Shown here piece by piece: positions 49,701 to 62,975 of a stretch of DNA of 64,000 bases (positions within the stretch are counted from its first letter, which is position 1; each line of letters opens with the position of its first letter). The notes under the pieces are model-generated. The model had not been told where the DNA came from, did no database searches, and saw nothing but the letters and a program-made list of their open reading frames with translations. A program made the translations under genes and the position numbers. Source of the stretch: Casuarius casuarius (taxonomy: Eukaryota; Chordata; Aves; Casuariiformes; Casuariidae). The stretch covers positions 843,112 to 907,111 of the forward strand of contig PTFA01000337.1 of the NCBI GenBank assembly GCA_003342895.1. The letters run 5' to 3'.

Positions 49701-52700
49701 TTGTACAGTTTACCAGTTTACACTTGTAAATGAGGTTGTAAAGTGAATGCAGTATATATACTGGCCCAGCTGCTTTTGTCCTGCTTTTAATGAGAGATGT
49801 CTGCATTAATATTTAGTAATAAAAGAAGGTTAACTCATGATTATTGGTTCTGCTGAGTAGCCTATGACTGTCTGTTTGCAGGGTGAACAATCAGCAGAGA
49901 TCAGTATTGTAACAAGAGTCTAACTTTATCCAAATGAACATTAACTTACTTGTTCTTCTCCTTTGCCTTTCTGTGTGTTTAACAGATCTTTCTGTGTCTT
50001 GTTATTCATTTGAAGGATAAGCCTTAAAAAGAAAAAAAAACTTTATTTCAGTCAAACCCTATTTTCATCGGAAGCAGTAGTAGGTCTGTCAGGAAGAAAT
50101 AGCTCTTACTACGTCTTTTTACCATACTTACTGCAGTGGGCTTCAAGACCATCTTAAGTCCATAAGCAAAACATATCTGATGGTAGCTAATGTTATATGG
50201 GATACAGTCTTTGGCATGCAGAAGAGCTAAAGCATTAAAAAAAAAAAGGATAAAATATATGACAACGACTTGTACTGTGTTGAAGCCAGACATCTATTCT
50301 GTAAACACAGAAGACTATATTTGCTTGTAAATAAACATACTGTAACAAATAGATGGCTCATGCCTTCTTTTGTTTGAAGAATGCAACTTCTTTCAGTTCA
50401 TCTACATTAACATGGCCCCAAAGCCACAGCATTCAGATGTCCTTTTGAGGACTCTGCTGCTCAAAATGAACTAACGGCAGGACTCAAGCAGTCTTGGTGA
50501 GGGCAGCTTATCATGTAGTTATACATTTCAGTACCTATTCTAGCACTACTGATGTCACTCTCTTATTCACTCTGGTAGGCTGATCCCTCCACAGTGGTAT
50601 GTTGATTTTGGTAAGGATGTTCCTGAAATCAACAAAGAGAAAGAGCATGTAATAAATAGTGTGACATGTTGTGATGAACTGAATTTTTGGTTAAAGACTC
50701 TTTTTTAACTGAATTATTCTATCTTTGCTCTATCCTCTTTAAACATAAAGAAAGCCAAAGATGGAAATGATGTTCTTAAAAATTCAGATCGTCCTGTTAG
50801 TATTGTTTCCTTTTATTTCTGATCAGAAGTCTCTAAACAGAACTAAAATTCAAGGATTTTACAGAGAAGACTGCATTTTCTTCCCTATTGTTTGTACAAA
50901 GAAAGTTCCAGTCTACAGAACTGTCAATCTGACACTTTTATTCAGTTTTAAATTCACATAAAAAATAAAGAAAAATTACTGTGTGCTTTCAAAAACGATG
51001 ACTATTTCATAAATCTAGAAGTTGGATTTTTTTCTTGTTTTTCCAAGGCTGCCTTAAAAGCATTTATGATATGGGGGGGGGGAAGTTTTGTGATATGGCA
51101 GATAATAACTTTTTCCCAATAAAATTTCACAAAAATTTTCTCCTGCAAATTTTGGTTAATCATACAATAGCCAAGCCATTAGTGGATTTAGAAATCTTTA
51201 AATTGTCATTGACCACTAGCCTTTGATTGCATGAAAGGCATCCCTTCAGAATGTCTTCAATTTATGTAGTAATATGATGACTCATAATAGCTTTTACCAC
51301 TGAGTAGATGCATCCATAAATTTCTCCTAAGTCAGTGGAGATTGTAAATGTCTTTATGGCCCTACGTAAATGCACATCTTTCCCCTCTCTTTGAGATTTT
51401 TCTTTAAATAATTTAAATGAAAATTGAAAGATAAGCATTTTACACCCACACAAGGTCTAGGAGGTTAATCTAGGGCTCACTGAAATCAGTAGGAGTTTAC
51501 AGGAGGTTTTTATTTAGACTACCTCTCTCTACTGCAGTTCTGAGCAACCTGTTTCTCCGGTGTTCAGGGACCAGTGAGCAGGAATCAAAAATCACACTGA
51601 TCTTACTACAATAAATTTTGTACTTGATGTCTCCTTCAGCTCTGAGGCTGAAGTCAGCTGCATTGCACTTAGTGTAAAATCATCATTCCAGGAACTGCTT
51701 TTCCCAAAGATTCTAGATGCAAAATTGTGAACCTTTTGTTATGTTAGTACAGCCCAATGGAACCGCACGCTGGGTAAAATAAATCTCTTTCAACCATGCA
51801 TTAAGCTATCAGCAAGTATCACAGCTGTTTGTGTGTACTATGGTGCAGCACATTTGTATGAACATGTTGATTTAGTGCCAAGGAACAGCCTCTGATGCTT
51901 TATATCTGTCCATGTCAAACAAGGTGTCTACAACACCACGTAAGTCTGCAGCAGTCCTATGAAGAAAAACAAGGTTTTTNCAGGCATAATACATAAATGC
52001 AAGTGTTGTTCAGCGTTCTTTACACCTAAAATCATTTACTGTTTGCTCATGGCAGTGTAGATATTTATTTCACTTCTAAAGATAGAATTCTGCACTTAGG
52101 GGAAAATGGTATTGACTGGAAGGAAGACTTTGCAGACATCTAAAAGATAGTTTGAGGCTTGATTATTTCTTCCAAGATCTGAATGCAGTGGCAGACAGGG
52201 AGTGTTCCTAGTTGTTCCCTTTTAGCCATCCATGACTCAAGAGAGTTATCCTAGTTTCCCTCTTCTGTCTTTGAAAATCAGTGGGCTTTGGCACAGCTGT
52301 AGGGAACACTGTGAATCACTGTATTATGTTTTTTTTCTTTCATGTACAAGATGAAGGTTTACTGAGATTTATACTGTGAAATCAGTCTACCAATTCACTC
52401 TAACGGAATGTATACTTTTTTGTGAATAAAGTCTAGATTTCTTTGTTTCCTCCCTGGTTTTGGCCTATGTACATTTTAATGATCTAGTGTACCAAAGCAT
52501 AATATGTTAATGAGACATTGTGAACCCAGATCTTTCCTAGGTTCTCAATATTTCAGAGATGCATGCTAGAGACTTTGATATTAATAGCTTTTAATAGTGC
52601 TTAATAATATCTGCTGAGTTTTATTTCCAATTGTTATTTAATAGTTACCACAATGCTGCATAAAACAATAGAGACTCTAGTTCAAGGCTATTTAAAGAGC

Positions 52701-55700
52701 TTTAGATATTAACTGAAGCACATTATTAAGTATGGCTGAATATGATGTCTAGGGTTAGAGTTTCATTTAAAAAGGACAATAAATTAAATTTTTGCCCATT
52801 ATGAGAGGTTAGGGTCCTAAACTAAATTTTGCAATAGTAGTCAAGGTTTATTTTTTGGAATCTTATGTGAAATAATGTTTTTTACAAGTATTTCATGCAC
52901 AATTACTTTGATACTCGAGCTCATTTAATTTCTCTACTCTTTTAAACTCCACCCCGCTGCCACTAGTTTCCAGCAGTCACCTTTTCAGTCTTTCTTTTTA
53001 ACATCATCATTTCCTTGTGCCCTCTTTGTCTTTCACTTTTGTCACAAAACCTCGGGGATTTATGGCATCAGAGGAATGAAACCACAGCCATTGCCATTTC
53101 TACTTTCCCTTTAATAGGATATTGTCAGGGAACGTCTCAAACATCTTATATGTTTTACAGAAAGTGTAGACTGCTTGTCCCACTGAATTCAGTTTCCCAT
53201 TATTCACTTTGCCTTACTGTCATATACTACTTTTTATTAGAACTCTTTGATTAGTGTGTCTGTGTCTAATCCAAAAAAAGCTCTTTGCTTCTTACCCATA
53301 GTTATTTATTTCCCTTAATAATATCTTATGAAGAACCTTATAAAACACCTTTCAGAATATCACATATAAATGATATATAGAGGGTCACCTTTATCTCCTG
53401 TCTTACTTCTGTTTCTTCATACTAGAAAATCTTTATATCTTGCCTAGAATCTCTCAGTATCCCTGATTAAATCTGAAATTTGTGATGGTTATAATGAAGG
53501 TGAACATTACTGGAACAGACACTGACTATGTTTGTGGTCATTACTAAACTTTATCTGTTCTACAGAATTTACAATTTATGTTCATAAACATTAAAAGCTT
53601 ATAAAATCATGCAGACCTTTATCCTGCTTTTCTTTTTTAAAAAGAAGTCAGAACCTTTATTTCTTTTTTCCACTGACTGTTACTGNTTTATAATTATATT
53701 TTCTATTTTATAATTATCAAAAGAAAAAAGATAATAAAGAATTGGTGACTCACTCAGATAAACGGAAGAGCACGCTACATCTCTGTTGTTAAAATCACAA
53801 TCGTTTTTCTAAAGGTGTTAAAAACAAAGAGGAAAATTTATCTTCTGCTTTTTGTAAATGCTGCCAGCATATAACAGCAAAGAAAAATAATAAGAGACAG
53901 GGCTGATAACTTAAAAAAGACAAGCACCTAAAAATTATAGAATTAATTAAAAAATACTTGATGTTCTTTTACATAGAATACATTTGTCTTCATCTTGGGT
54001 CTTTCCTTCCATTTTCCCTCCTCTACCACCTGTTTTGGTCACTATGTGTGGCACCTACAAAGAAAGATACTGCATATCTAGCAGGTAATTTCTTAACACT
54101 TTTCTTGGCAATTTTATCATATAAATACTTAAGAAAAGTACAAAACGTATGCATTTTTATGATAGCATCAGCCTTAATCTCAGCCGTCAATGGTCATCTA
54201 TCAGTGCTGTCCCATGTGTGCAATTACAGTTTCAGGCGTATGCCTGCCAAGCTGATAATTGTATCCATGATGTCTTTTTGCTTGTACATTATTGCAGCTT
54301 TATTAACAATTGACCAGAAATAATTGAAAGAGGATTCAGACTTGGTCTCCCATGGGAAGACACCTCTGAGGAGAGATGTCTGAAATTTCCATCATGGACA
54401 TAGTCCTTTTCCTGTTAAAAGTGTGGCCAAAGTCAGTTTTTGATCTGTAAAGCTCTGAACTCAATAAACAGGTATTTTCTCATAATAAAACCTTTCACTG
54501 AACAGTTCTACTCAGATCTGTCCATTCATGGTGTCAGAGAGCACCTGCAGTGGTTTAACTGTCCTAATTTGTGTCCTTTGACACTTAGATCAATGGGCAC
54601 AAAATGCCATTGCTAAAGGTAGAAGAAGCTGTGAGAAAGACTTAAGTGGAGTAGAGATAGTGTTTAGTATAGGTAGAACTGGAACTAGACTCTAACAGGT
54701 AATGGAGGAAACTGATGATCACCTATTGACGTAGTCTGCTGCCTAATTTCAAGTGGGAGAATAAAACTAAACCTAACTTTAAAATCTTAATTAACTAAGA
54801 ATAAGGACACAGTGTGTGGTCTTCCTCAATTAGCAACAGAGTGAAGAACATCCTTCTTGAGTTAGACCTCACAACCAGCATTAACAATTAAGGCTTCTGT
54901 CTCCTGCAATCGCAGAAGCTGAGAATAAGCAGATTCCCTTAGGCTGCTGTTTTAGGCAGAAAATTGTATGTGATTTCTAAAACTCAGAACAAAACACTGT
55001 TGTTCGGATCATAGGACAGGGATTTACGTTTCAGGATTGTCCTGGCTAATAATCCTACTGGTAAGAGGCAACATCTTCTAATGGCTTAATTCAATCCAAA
55101 ATAACTTCAGAACCTTCTAAGGTTCTTTCATTTAATGATTCTTAATTTACCTGTTGCATGAAAGGCTTTACCACATCTATGGTCTCTAAATTAGAGTTGT
55201 CATTAATCACCAGCCAAAAACACTGGTAACTAAGAAGAATGTGAAAGTAGCAAATAAGAGGAATTGTGCTGTAGTATTGTAGCAATAATGCTGCTGGTAA
55301 CATCGGTGTCAAGCAGTCAGAACCAAGTGCAAAGACAACAAAGCCTTTGTCCAAACATATTTGTCCTTATTCTCGTCTTGCAGTCTGGAAAATGCACGGA
55401 GGCAATTACAGACTTTCTGGTGCATTTTATTGGAATATAGATTTTCATTTTAATTTCCTGAATACTCAGGAGCTAGACTAACTCATGAAGTCATGCCTCT
55501 TCTCTAAAAGGTTACATTTTAAAATAGATTATTGATATAGAAGTCCTATTTGAAAAGGATAACATTAAAGACAATTTTGGTGAGAGACCTGTGGTTAAAG
55601 TATTGAACTTTTCCCCCTTTATGATAGTTTGTCTCACCAGGCCAGGTTGCTTTTGACTAGAGTGCATTGNGTCAAAAGGTAATTCATGATTTTCTCTTAT

Positions 55701-58700
55701 ATGCTAGAAAGCCAGTGCTATCAATTGAATTCCTTCTTCAAAAAGAATTTACACCATGAATGGATCTAATTTTAAATAGCTCAGTCCCAGAATTGTAGAT
55801 TTGTTGAAGGACAGCCTGGTAATGACTGAATTGGACTGCATCTCATGTGTAAAGGCTTAAACTTATTCTTCTCTGTGGAAGCTCAGGCAATGTATTAAGT
55901 ACCTAGCTCAGGTTATTTAAGCATATGTCTAACCAGAGCCAGTAGGTATTTCTATCTGGCTTTAAACTGCTTACATTAGGGCCTTGGTTACTCTGTACAC
56001 CGTTTTTCATCTGTTAGACTGTGTGTATGTGTCAGTCTTGAAGTTTGTGTAGATAGATGTTTTATCCAAACTCAACATGCCATATGAAATTCAGAACCAG
56101 TCTTCCAGAGATAAACTGTTATTTCACTGCCGAAATGTACCCTTTTTTTTTAAACAGATCTGTGTCCCAAGAACAGTTACTTAAAAATATGCGACTACAA
56201 ATATCACAGAAGTTTTATATTTTATATTTGTTTTCTTGTATTTTGTGTAAGGTAGATATGTAAATGGGAGCTCTGCTTTCCAAAAATCTATTCTAGAAAA
56301 AATGACCGTAAGATCTTTTGAAAATCTGGCATCACTTTTACTACCCATTTNCTATTCTAGGTACCTGTAAATATGATCCCTCTTGTACTGTTCAGAGGAG
56401 ATAATGTTGACTATTCTTCCAATCCTATGGTTAGCAATATTTTTTCTGATGGGTGTCCTGGACAGGCTTTACAATATTTCCATACATAAAACTATGATCT
56501 TAGCTATTTGAGATCTAGTGTGTGTATGAACACTCAGAATTCATATGCCTTTAGACATCAGACTGATATGATATGTTTTAAGATGAAATTTTCATCTATT
56601 ACATGTCCCCTATCATATTTCATAGGCTTTATGGCTAAAGCATATTTTGCTGTCAACTGTACTCTGAATTCCTGGTAATTTATTAGAACAGCTCACACTA
56701 ATTATTCCTTATGAATTTCAGAGACTGTGAAATCTGAAGAATTTTGCTTTTACAGATAAATCAAAAAGATACCACTAGTACAAGTCTCCTATAAGAGAAA
56801 ATCCCATTGAACAATAGAGNCCTTATTATTGGTGTTGTGTGAGGCAGTTTCCAGTCCAACATCATTTAAAAGAGTATACTTTCCTTATTTGCTGTGTCAA
56901 TAGAATAGTGTGCAATAGATTTATGCATGTTCGAACAAATAAAATATACAGAGCTCTATGATACTGTATTATTTTAATATATATTGAATGATTTTACCAT
57001 TTTATTATTATTGTTATGAAATTTCAAAGAAATAGTTGGTATATTTAAGAGGCTTATTTCAGATGTAACTATAAAAAAATCCTATTTTCANTAAAAGATT
57101 ACAGCAGAAATTGGCCCAGTGCTTGTCTGTTGGGTAACAGGAGAATTCTGCAGTCCTATGCCTTAGTTTCTCTGTGAAGAAGGATTCACTGACAGATTCT
57201 GGGTAAGTAAATTTTCCCCCCTTTTCCTTGTAGCTCAGCCCAATTTCAAATTAGGTTTATTAACTCAGTCCTTCTTTTGCTTAAATCTGCATGACTCCAT
57301 GGGAAAACATTCAAGTGTTTTTAAGCCATCTTGTCAGTGGGTCATGGGAGGGCATTGTTAGTTTACGAGCATTGCTGTGTCCAAACTGGTCCTGAATATT
57401 TTCATACCAATGTTCTAAAATCAGTGATCCTACAACCTGGAGCTCCGGGAACATAGCCTAAAGACACTCAAGTGCATCTGCAGGATGCAGTCTTGCTACA
57501 TGTGTAGAAGGCCGGTTTGAGCTGGAGATAAGAAACATCACTGAACCTGTACAGAACAAATCAAGGATTCATTGCTGAGAAAACCAGCAAAGTTTTGCAG
57601 CTAAGGAAAGTGATGCAGACACCAGATCAGGTTTAGCAAAGCCACTTGGTTTCACACAGCTTGGCACTTTGGATTCTTCANTGTGTAGAAAGAGGTCACC
57701 CTCTTTCCAGATCAAATCTAGCCCTAGAAACTAGTTACTTACTGTTCCTTATTAAAAAGCTATGCTGGATCCAGGTTACCTCTGCATTGTGCCAGTTTTG
57801 GTGTGTCATTTTTTTTGACACAATTAGTCCCTAGTCCAGGAAAAAATGCTTGGAGATAATTGAGAGCTAAATTACAGTTAACTAAGAATTAGGCCCCCAT
57901 CTGCAGATGAACCACGAAAGAACATGGCGTGTAACAGTTATCTGTTATTTTCTGCAGTAATACAAAGATTAAGATTTATATATCTCCCTAACTACTTTTC
58001 AACAACATGCCTGCCCTCCAAAACATTATGGGTTATAAAAAACAAATATCTGTGACTGATCTCACATTCTAAAGCACGAATTCATAAGAAATATTATGAG
58101 AAGTGGTCAGCGAGAAGGAGAAAGCAAAAATACTGACAAAATATTGACATGCCAATACAGTACATACTATGTATATTCTTACATTGGATCCCCTTGTGGT
58201 AAAAATGCAACAATCCCTTCTGTATCCTTCACCAATATGCGTTTAGGCTATTCAAAAATAAAGTCAACAAAGCACTCAAAGTATGCCAGGCTAATGGGAT
58301 ATCATTCAAGGTCTGCAATATAGTTCAAGAGACTTGCTCATCCCTAATGATTTTACAGCTCAACAAATGATCTCACTATCTGCATTTCTAAATAGCTTCT
58401 GAAAAGTTACGTCTGTTTGTGCCAGTAAAATACAATAAAATAAACTCTGTAGGGAGAATTCCAGTACTTCTGAGCTATGTAAAAGCTTGTGCCTGGAGTT
58501 GAGCTCCTTTTCTGTGTATTTTATTTTTATCTGCCATCAAATGCTTACTGCCCTGCAAAGATTTATTGTGTGCCTCTACAGCAGGACTCTTTGGATGTAT
58601 GCAGTATCTCCTGCTGCCATGCCTTAAAACAAAAAAAGTATATATCTTGAGAAGGGCGCATCAGTGCACCTTAGGCAAATGCTGCAGCACACAATTCACA

Positions 58701-59100
58701 GGCTGAACCNAATCTTGAAGCTAAGGAAAAATAAGATCACAGTGAAAGATTTTCTATGATCTTTGGAAGTAATAAAACTCTCCTGATGACTGGCAGCCTT
58801 ATTCTGCAAAGACAGATATGGACAGCAATAAGATTGCCTGGTTTTATTGATTTCATATATCTCAAAGATACCCTGCACTGTTATACATTCTTTATGGGAG
58901 CTAAAACATGGGATTCTTCAAGCCATTACTCAAAGTTTTATCACGGAGAAAGTTGGCAAAAGAATGTATATGTNTATATATATCTCTCTACACACGCCCT
59001 TATACCTCAGCACCCTATCTGGAGAGAAGGTACCTACTGTTTCTATGCAGGTTTTTGAGGTCAAATGTAGCCCAGTAAACATGATTTCTGCCCCATTGCT
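46791..59100. other. Gene-free AT-rich stretch
   Basis: No gene or nameable repeat is confirmed in these 12 kb. A TATT array lies at 48411-48430, a G9 run near 51073, and a fragment at 51473-51498 ('cactgaaatcagtaggagtt') hints at the same sauropsid repeat motif seen at 28.3 kb. The 121-codon hydrophobic frame at 53958-54323 starts at TTG (or at ATG 53961), lies in AT-rich DNA and is plausible by chance. The block at 47021-47320 has somewhat higher GC but no recognised product. Confidence 0.5.
48411..48430. repeat. Short (TATT)5 microsatellite
   Basis: Five TATT units ending in 'tata'. The same motif makes up the longer array at 29041-29073. Confidence 0.85.
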
Positions 59101-59124
59101 ATAAAGCAATAAAGGAGCCTGCCC

Positions 59125-59160
59125 GGGCCAGGCTGGGCCAGTCTGATCCGGTCTGATCCG
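59125..59160. repeat. GC-rich short tandem repeats
   Basis: 'gggccaggctgggcca' (59125-59140) is one and a half copies of a 10-mer. It is followed by two perfect copies of gtctgatccg (59141-59150 and 59151-59160). It forms the GC-rich head of the CpG-retaining segment. Confidence 0.85.
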
Positions 59161-59190
59161 GCTCCCGCTGGCTCCGATGACTGCCCTGGG

Positions 59191-59209
59191 TACGATAAAA
59201 ATTATCGTA
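59191..59209. repeat. 8-bp perfect inverted repeat, tacgataa/ttatcgta
   Basis: The arms at 59191-59198 and 59202-59209 are exact reverse complements around AAA, and each contains a CpG. The short spacing suits binding by a symmetric dimer. Arms of this length can arise by chance, but the location inside the CpG-retaining segment makes it worth noting. Confidence 0.7.
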
Positions 59210-59800
59210 ACTGGAATAATGTTACGTATGCTGTCGCTGCTTGCTGTATGTTAATTAGATTAAAATTTTAATTAGGCTAACATTAAATTCTTGTCTTCGC
59301 ATGAAAAATATGTTCCATCTTCACTCCTAACAATATTTTGATGGTAACAGAAGGCACTGTTAGGTCATTGACTGCCTTTTTGCAATTAAGTAGCAAATGG
59401 TTTTATAATTAGCCCTCATCTTAACTACATCTTCGCCAAGCTGTATCCGTACCTAGGTTAGCTCTTAAGGCAGTCACGCTGCTGTGCGGCACCGAGTTTG
59501 GCACAGGTAAATGCTTGAATATCTGTTCCACCTTCTGGGCAAGTTTTGTGGATTTTACCGAGTTCATTCAAAATGTACCCGGCCTGCATGCCNTAAGATA
59601 TTTTTTGCAATGCAAACTGAAGTGTGATACGTGGGGATGACGGGGAGAAGCGCTTTGAAGGCACACTCCCAGCTGCAATCAGTGCAGAGCCACCCATTTG
59701 CAAGGAGAAGGGGAGGGGACATGTAGAAGGACAATGTGGAGCGTGCCGAAGTCAGAATGAGTTATATGTGGGGGACACTAGACGATGCATTTGTGTTTTC

Positions 59801-61099
59801 TATGTCTTTTGTTATTTTACACTTTAATTCTTTTAAATCTGCTTAGAACCCAGACAAACACATCATATTGCACAAAATATACTACAATAAATAAAAACTG
59901 AGTGTTTATAAATATTCAAAATAGTAACTGAAGCATTGCTTTTGGCATTTNTTTAATTGTTTGAGGATTTACAAACTTATATTTATTTTGAAGTTATTTA
60001 GTTGGCACATATGCAAAGATCTGACAGCAAAAGCCATTTGCTTTTTTTTCTTTTTTTTTTGCAAAACTGAACACTAGCTACCACTGACTACATAAAGCAC
60101 AACTTAAAATTTTGAAGATCTACTGTAAGCTAAGTCCTACATGAGTAAGGCAATAAAGAGGGGTTAAATACATCTTTTCCTTTGGCATTTCTTCCACCTA
60201 ACCCTAAAGCAGTCAAATCACAGATAGGTAATTTATTAAAAAAATGGGCACTGTATTCTTTTTTTCTATATCTATTTTTCCGTGAGAAAATGATTTTTGT
60301 TTATTTTGGCTTGAATCGCAGGTTACACTCTATAGGATACTGTTATAATNTATAGATTAATGTAAATCAACAAGGGAGTTTAGCTTTTAGAATTCTTGTA
60401 GATTCAGTGTTTCACAAAACCAGCATTCATAAACCAAATTGCTGTCCAGTTGTGAAGTCAAGTTAGTGTGCATGCATAACTATACATTGCATTAATAAAA
60501 TATGAATTGGACAATTTTTAGAATGAATCAATCATTTGTTAAAATTATATTCATTATGAATATTTGTGCTCCAGCTGAAAAGTAATTGTTAATTGCTAAT
60601 GAATACATTTTNCTCATTACTTTACCAGTTCATGTATTAACATTTCTTAATGTAACAAGGAATTAGCTATTGCAAGAAACTCTGTCTGTGTAACTCAACA
60701 ATCCAACAGAAAATTAATGTAACAAGTTTTTGACAGATGTTATTTCTCTCTTTTTTTNCCAACAGTTGTTGAATTCTTTTATGCCTCTTTTAGATCAGAG
60801 AGTCTTCCTTAAGTATTTGTTGTATTAACAGTAATGGTATATGGGCTGAGTTATCTGAATAAGGTCTGGAGATAAAATTTAAAGAATCAAGTGCTTCTAG
60901 AGTGAAGTTTGTCTCAGTGTGAAGGAGTGTGATTTGAGATATTCCTGTTCTTAATCCTTGTTTTACTCTAGGAATCCTTTCTCAGACGCTGTAGTACTTC
61001 AGGCTTATGGTGTCTCCTGTGTGAGCCAGAAGTTTGGTGTTTCCAAGATCTGGCACTGGTGGATTTATTTACTCTGTCCCTCATAGACACTCGTTGGGG
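59801..61099. other. AT-rich stretch, nothing recognised
   Basis: Very AT-rich with homopolymers (a T8 and a T10 near 60043-60060) and five single Ns. No gene or named repeat is seen. The last part (60960-61099) may already belong to the CR1 5' region or to another element that follows. Confidence 0.5.
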
Positions 61100-61426
61100 G
61101 ACTCCTAAGCTCTAAAGGGTCCTTGCTGCTGCCAGGTTAGGAGAGCCAGGTAAGGACAGCACAGGTGGCCTTGACTTCTTCTGAGAAGCTCTAGCAAGCT
61201 GTAGGTGCTCATTGACCTCTATTAACTGTCCCTGATCAAAGTGCGTTAGGGCCGTTGTTCCAGCTGACCCCTGACTGGGGAGGCTCAGCACCCCTTTAGC
61301 CTATACTAGAGAGAAGCCTCTATAAGAGCCAGGCCCAGAGCACAGCTCCTAGAGGCAGCAGTTTGTGCAGAAGGATTAGAAGAAGGCCTGGAAGCACTAA
61401 TCAGACCTGTATATATGTTTTAAGCT

Positions 61427-62482
61427 ATGGCGGTGACATGCAACACGGCATGGTCCCCAGCAGCCATTGGAGCAGCTGTCTCTGCAACATCAGAGGCTTC
61501 AACCCAGATGAAGCTTCAGAAGGAGGACACAGCTCTGCAAGTCTCAGGCTGCAGGGAGTGCCTGTGGCCTCTCACTAAGGCTAGGGCTGATGGTCTTTTT
61601 GCCTGCAGGAGGTGCGCAGCAGTCAAGGAGCTGTACTGCCAAGTCAAGGAGCTGCAAGAGGAGTTTAGCAGACTGCTCAGCATCAGAGAGGATGAGAAAG
61701 AGGGCAACCAGATCTTCTCTAAGATTCTGCAGTTTCAGGAGCCTGAATCTCCAACAGTAGCAAAGGGGGCAGGCACAGGAAGTGTATATTGGGGTCAGAA
61801 AGTGGAAATTGCCATGATGGTGGAGGCTGGAAGCTGATGATTCCTGGCCCCAGGAGGAGGGNTCCTGCTTCACCACAAGACTTGCAGCTTCAGAATAGGT
61901 CCACTCCCCTTGTAGCTGGTGAGGAACTGGGAACACTCTCAAATGGACCNTCTGTGCCAGCTGAGCCTCCTCCACACAGGAGCACCAGGAGGAAGCAGTG
62001 AGTGTTAGCAGTGGGAAATCCCCTGCTGCAGGGGATAGAGGCACCCATCTACCGACCTGACTTGCTGTGTAGGGAGGTTTTCTCCTTGCTGGGGACTTAC
62101 ATTCAGGATATCATGGATGGAGAGGTTGCCAAGGTTTGTCCTGCCCTTGGATGATTAGCCCCTGCTCCTCTTCCATGTCAGCACCAACAGTACTGCCAGG
62201 GGTGACATGAAGAGTATGAAGTGTGACTACATGGTTCTGGGGGTAATGGTCAAGGGCATAGAGGCCAAGGTGGTGTTCCCCTCAATCCTGCCAGTGATGG
62301 GGGAAGGGCTTGCAGGTCAGCAATTGGTTGGCCAGTTGGTGTCAACAACAGGGTTTTGGTTTTTTATGATCAAGGGTCCCTCTTTGAGGACTGACAACTG
62401 CCTGGTACAGATGGGATACAGGTGGGGCAAAAGTATCTTTGCCAACAGGCTGGTCAACGTGGTAAGAAGGGCTTTAAAGTAG
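61427..62482 (+). pseudogene. CR1 ORF1 (RNA-binding/esterase-type protein), broken
   Basis: The ATG at 61427 opens 136 codons, then a TGA. Residues 42-63 hold two CxxC pairs (C42REC45 and C60RRC63), a small zinc-binding arrangement. Residues about 66-95 form a heptad-like helix (VKELYCQVKELQEEFSRLLS), as in CR1 ORF1 coiled coils. After frameshifts, an SGNH/GDSL-esterase-like domain follows: NPLLQGIEAPIYRPDLLCRE (from 62017), PLLLFHVSTNSTARGD (about 62159-62206), then VVFPSILPVMGEG and a C-terminal FANRLVNVVRRALK ending at the TAG at 62480-62482. The nucleophile motif, GDS in the family, reads GNP here (62014-62022), and a GTND-type motif reads STNS, so the esterase would be inactive. ORF1 proteins bind the element's RNA in related LINEs. 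Confidence 0.8.
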
Positions 62483-62809
62483 GAATGATGGGGGAGGGAG
62501 AGCATGACCTGTTGGTCATCAAGTAAGGAAGTGGTGGATGGGGTTGGTGACCAAAGAGTCTGGGGTGATATAGCAGAAGGGACCTCTTAATCAACAAAAC
62601 NGGGCTAAGGTGGCATCACCCCAAGCATATGCATGTAAATAGGGAAGTGCTTGTGGGACCACGTTATGAGGAAAGCTTGTTATGGGAAAAGCATGTTATG
62701 GGGAAATGCCCTTTCTAGGTAGTCAGCATGCCAGGGTGCCTCTCTGAAGGGCCTGTACACTAATGTATGCAGGGGAACAAACAGGAAAAGTGAGATGTCT
62801 GTGTGCAGT

Positions 62810-62975
62810 TACAGGGCTATGATCTCACTGGGATCACGGAGACTAGGTGGGATAGCTCACACAATCAAAATTCTGCAACAGATGGATACAGGCCGGACAG
62901 GCCAGGAAAGTGAGGAGGGAGAGTTCTCCTCGATGTGAGAGAGCAAGTGGAATGCAAGTGGGGCTTAGGGATGGG
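62810..62975 (+). pseudogene. CR1 ORF2 N-terminus, AP-endonuclease start, truncated
   Basis: One frame reads LQGYDLTGITETRWDSSHNQ, then NSATDGYRPDRPGK to about 62910. A frameshift leads to GGRVLLDVREQVECKWGLGM (about 62914-62973). This is the start of the APE-type endonuclease domain of CR1 ORF2, including the ITET motif whose glutamate is a conserved metal-binding active-site residue in this family. Arginine replaces the usual tryptophan after ITET. The domain then stops, with its DH-containing C-terminal half missing. It cannot encode an enzyme. Confidence 0.8.

Larger units (their letters stand above)
59104..59800. promoter_or_regulatory. CpG-retaining segment, candidate regulatory element or CpG island
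   Basis: I count about 23 CpGs in roughly 680 bases, against about 2 in the next 660 bases (59821-60480) and about 4 in the preceding 700. The GC-rich head (59112-59165) has tandem repeats. It is followed by an 8+8 inverted repeat (59191-59209), TAAT-rich sequence with a 14-bp palindrome, attaaaattttaat (59259-59272), and a mixed-composition stretch with CpGs at even spacing. A consensus-like donor (GGCACAG|GTAAATG) lies at 59506/59507 on plus, and an 81-codon minus-strand frame spans 59458-59703. CpG retention suggests an unmethylated or constrained element. I cannot say whether it is enhancer, promoter or exon. Confidence 0.4.

Noticed and set aside
53958..54323. 121-codon frame with several hydrophobic segments, like a small membrane protein
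   Set aside because: It begins at TTG (first ATG is 53961), lies in AT-rich DNA where hydrophobic codons are expected, and matches no family.
61544..62044. 166-codon minus-strand open frame, the longest in the window
   Set aside because: It lies antisense to the CR1 ORF1 remnant, contains two Ns, and has no family motif. The plus-strand reading has clear CR1 ORF1 features.
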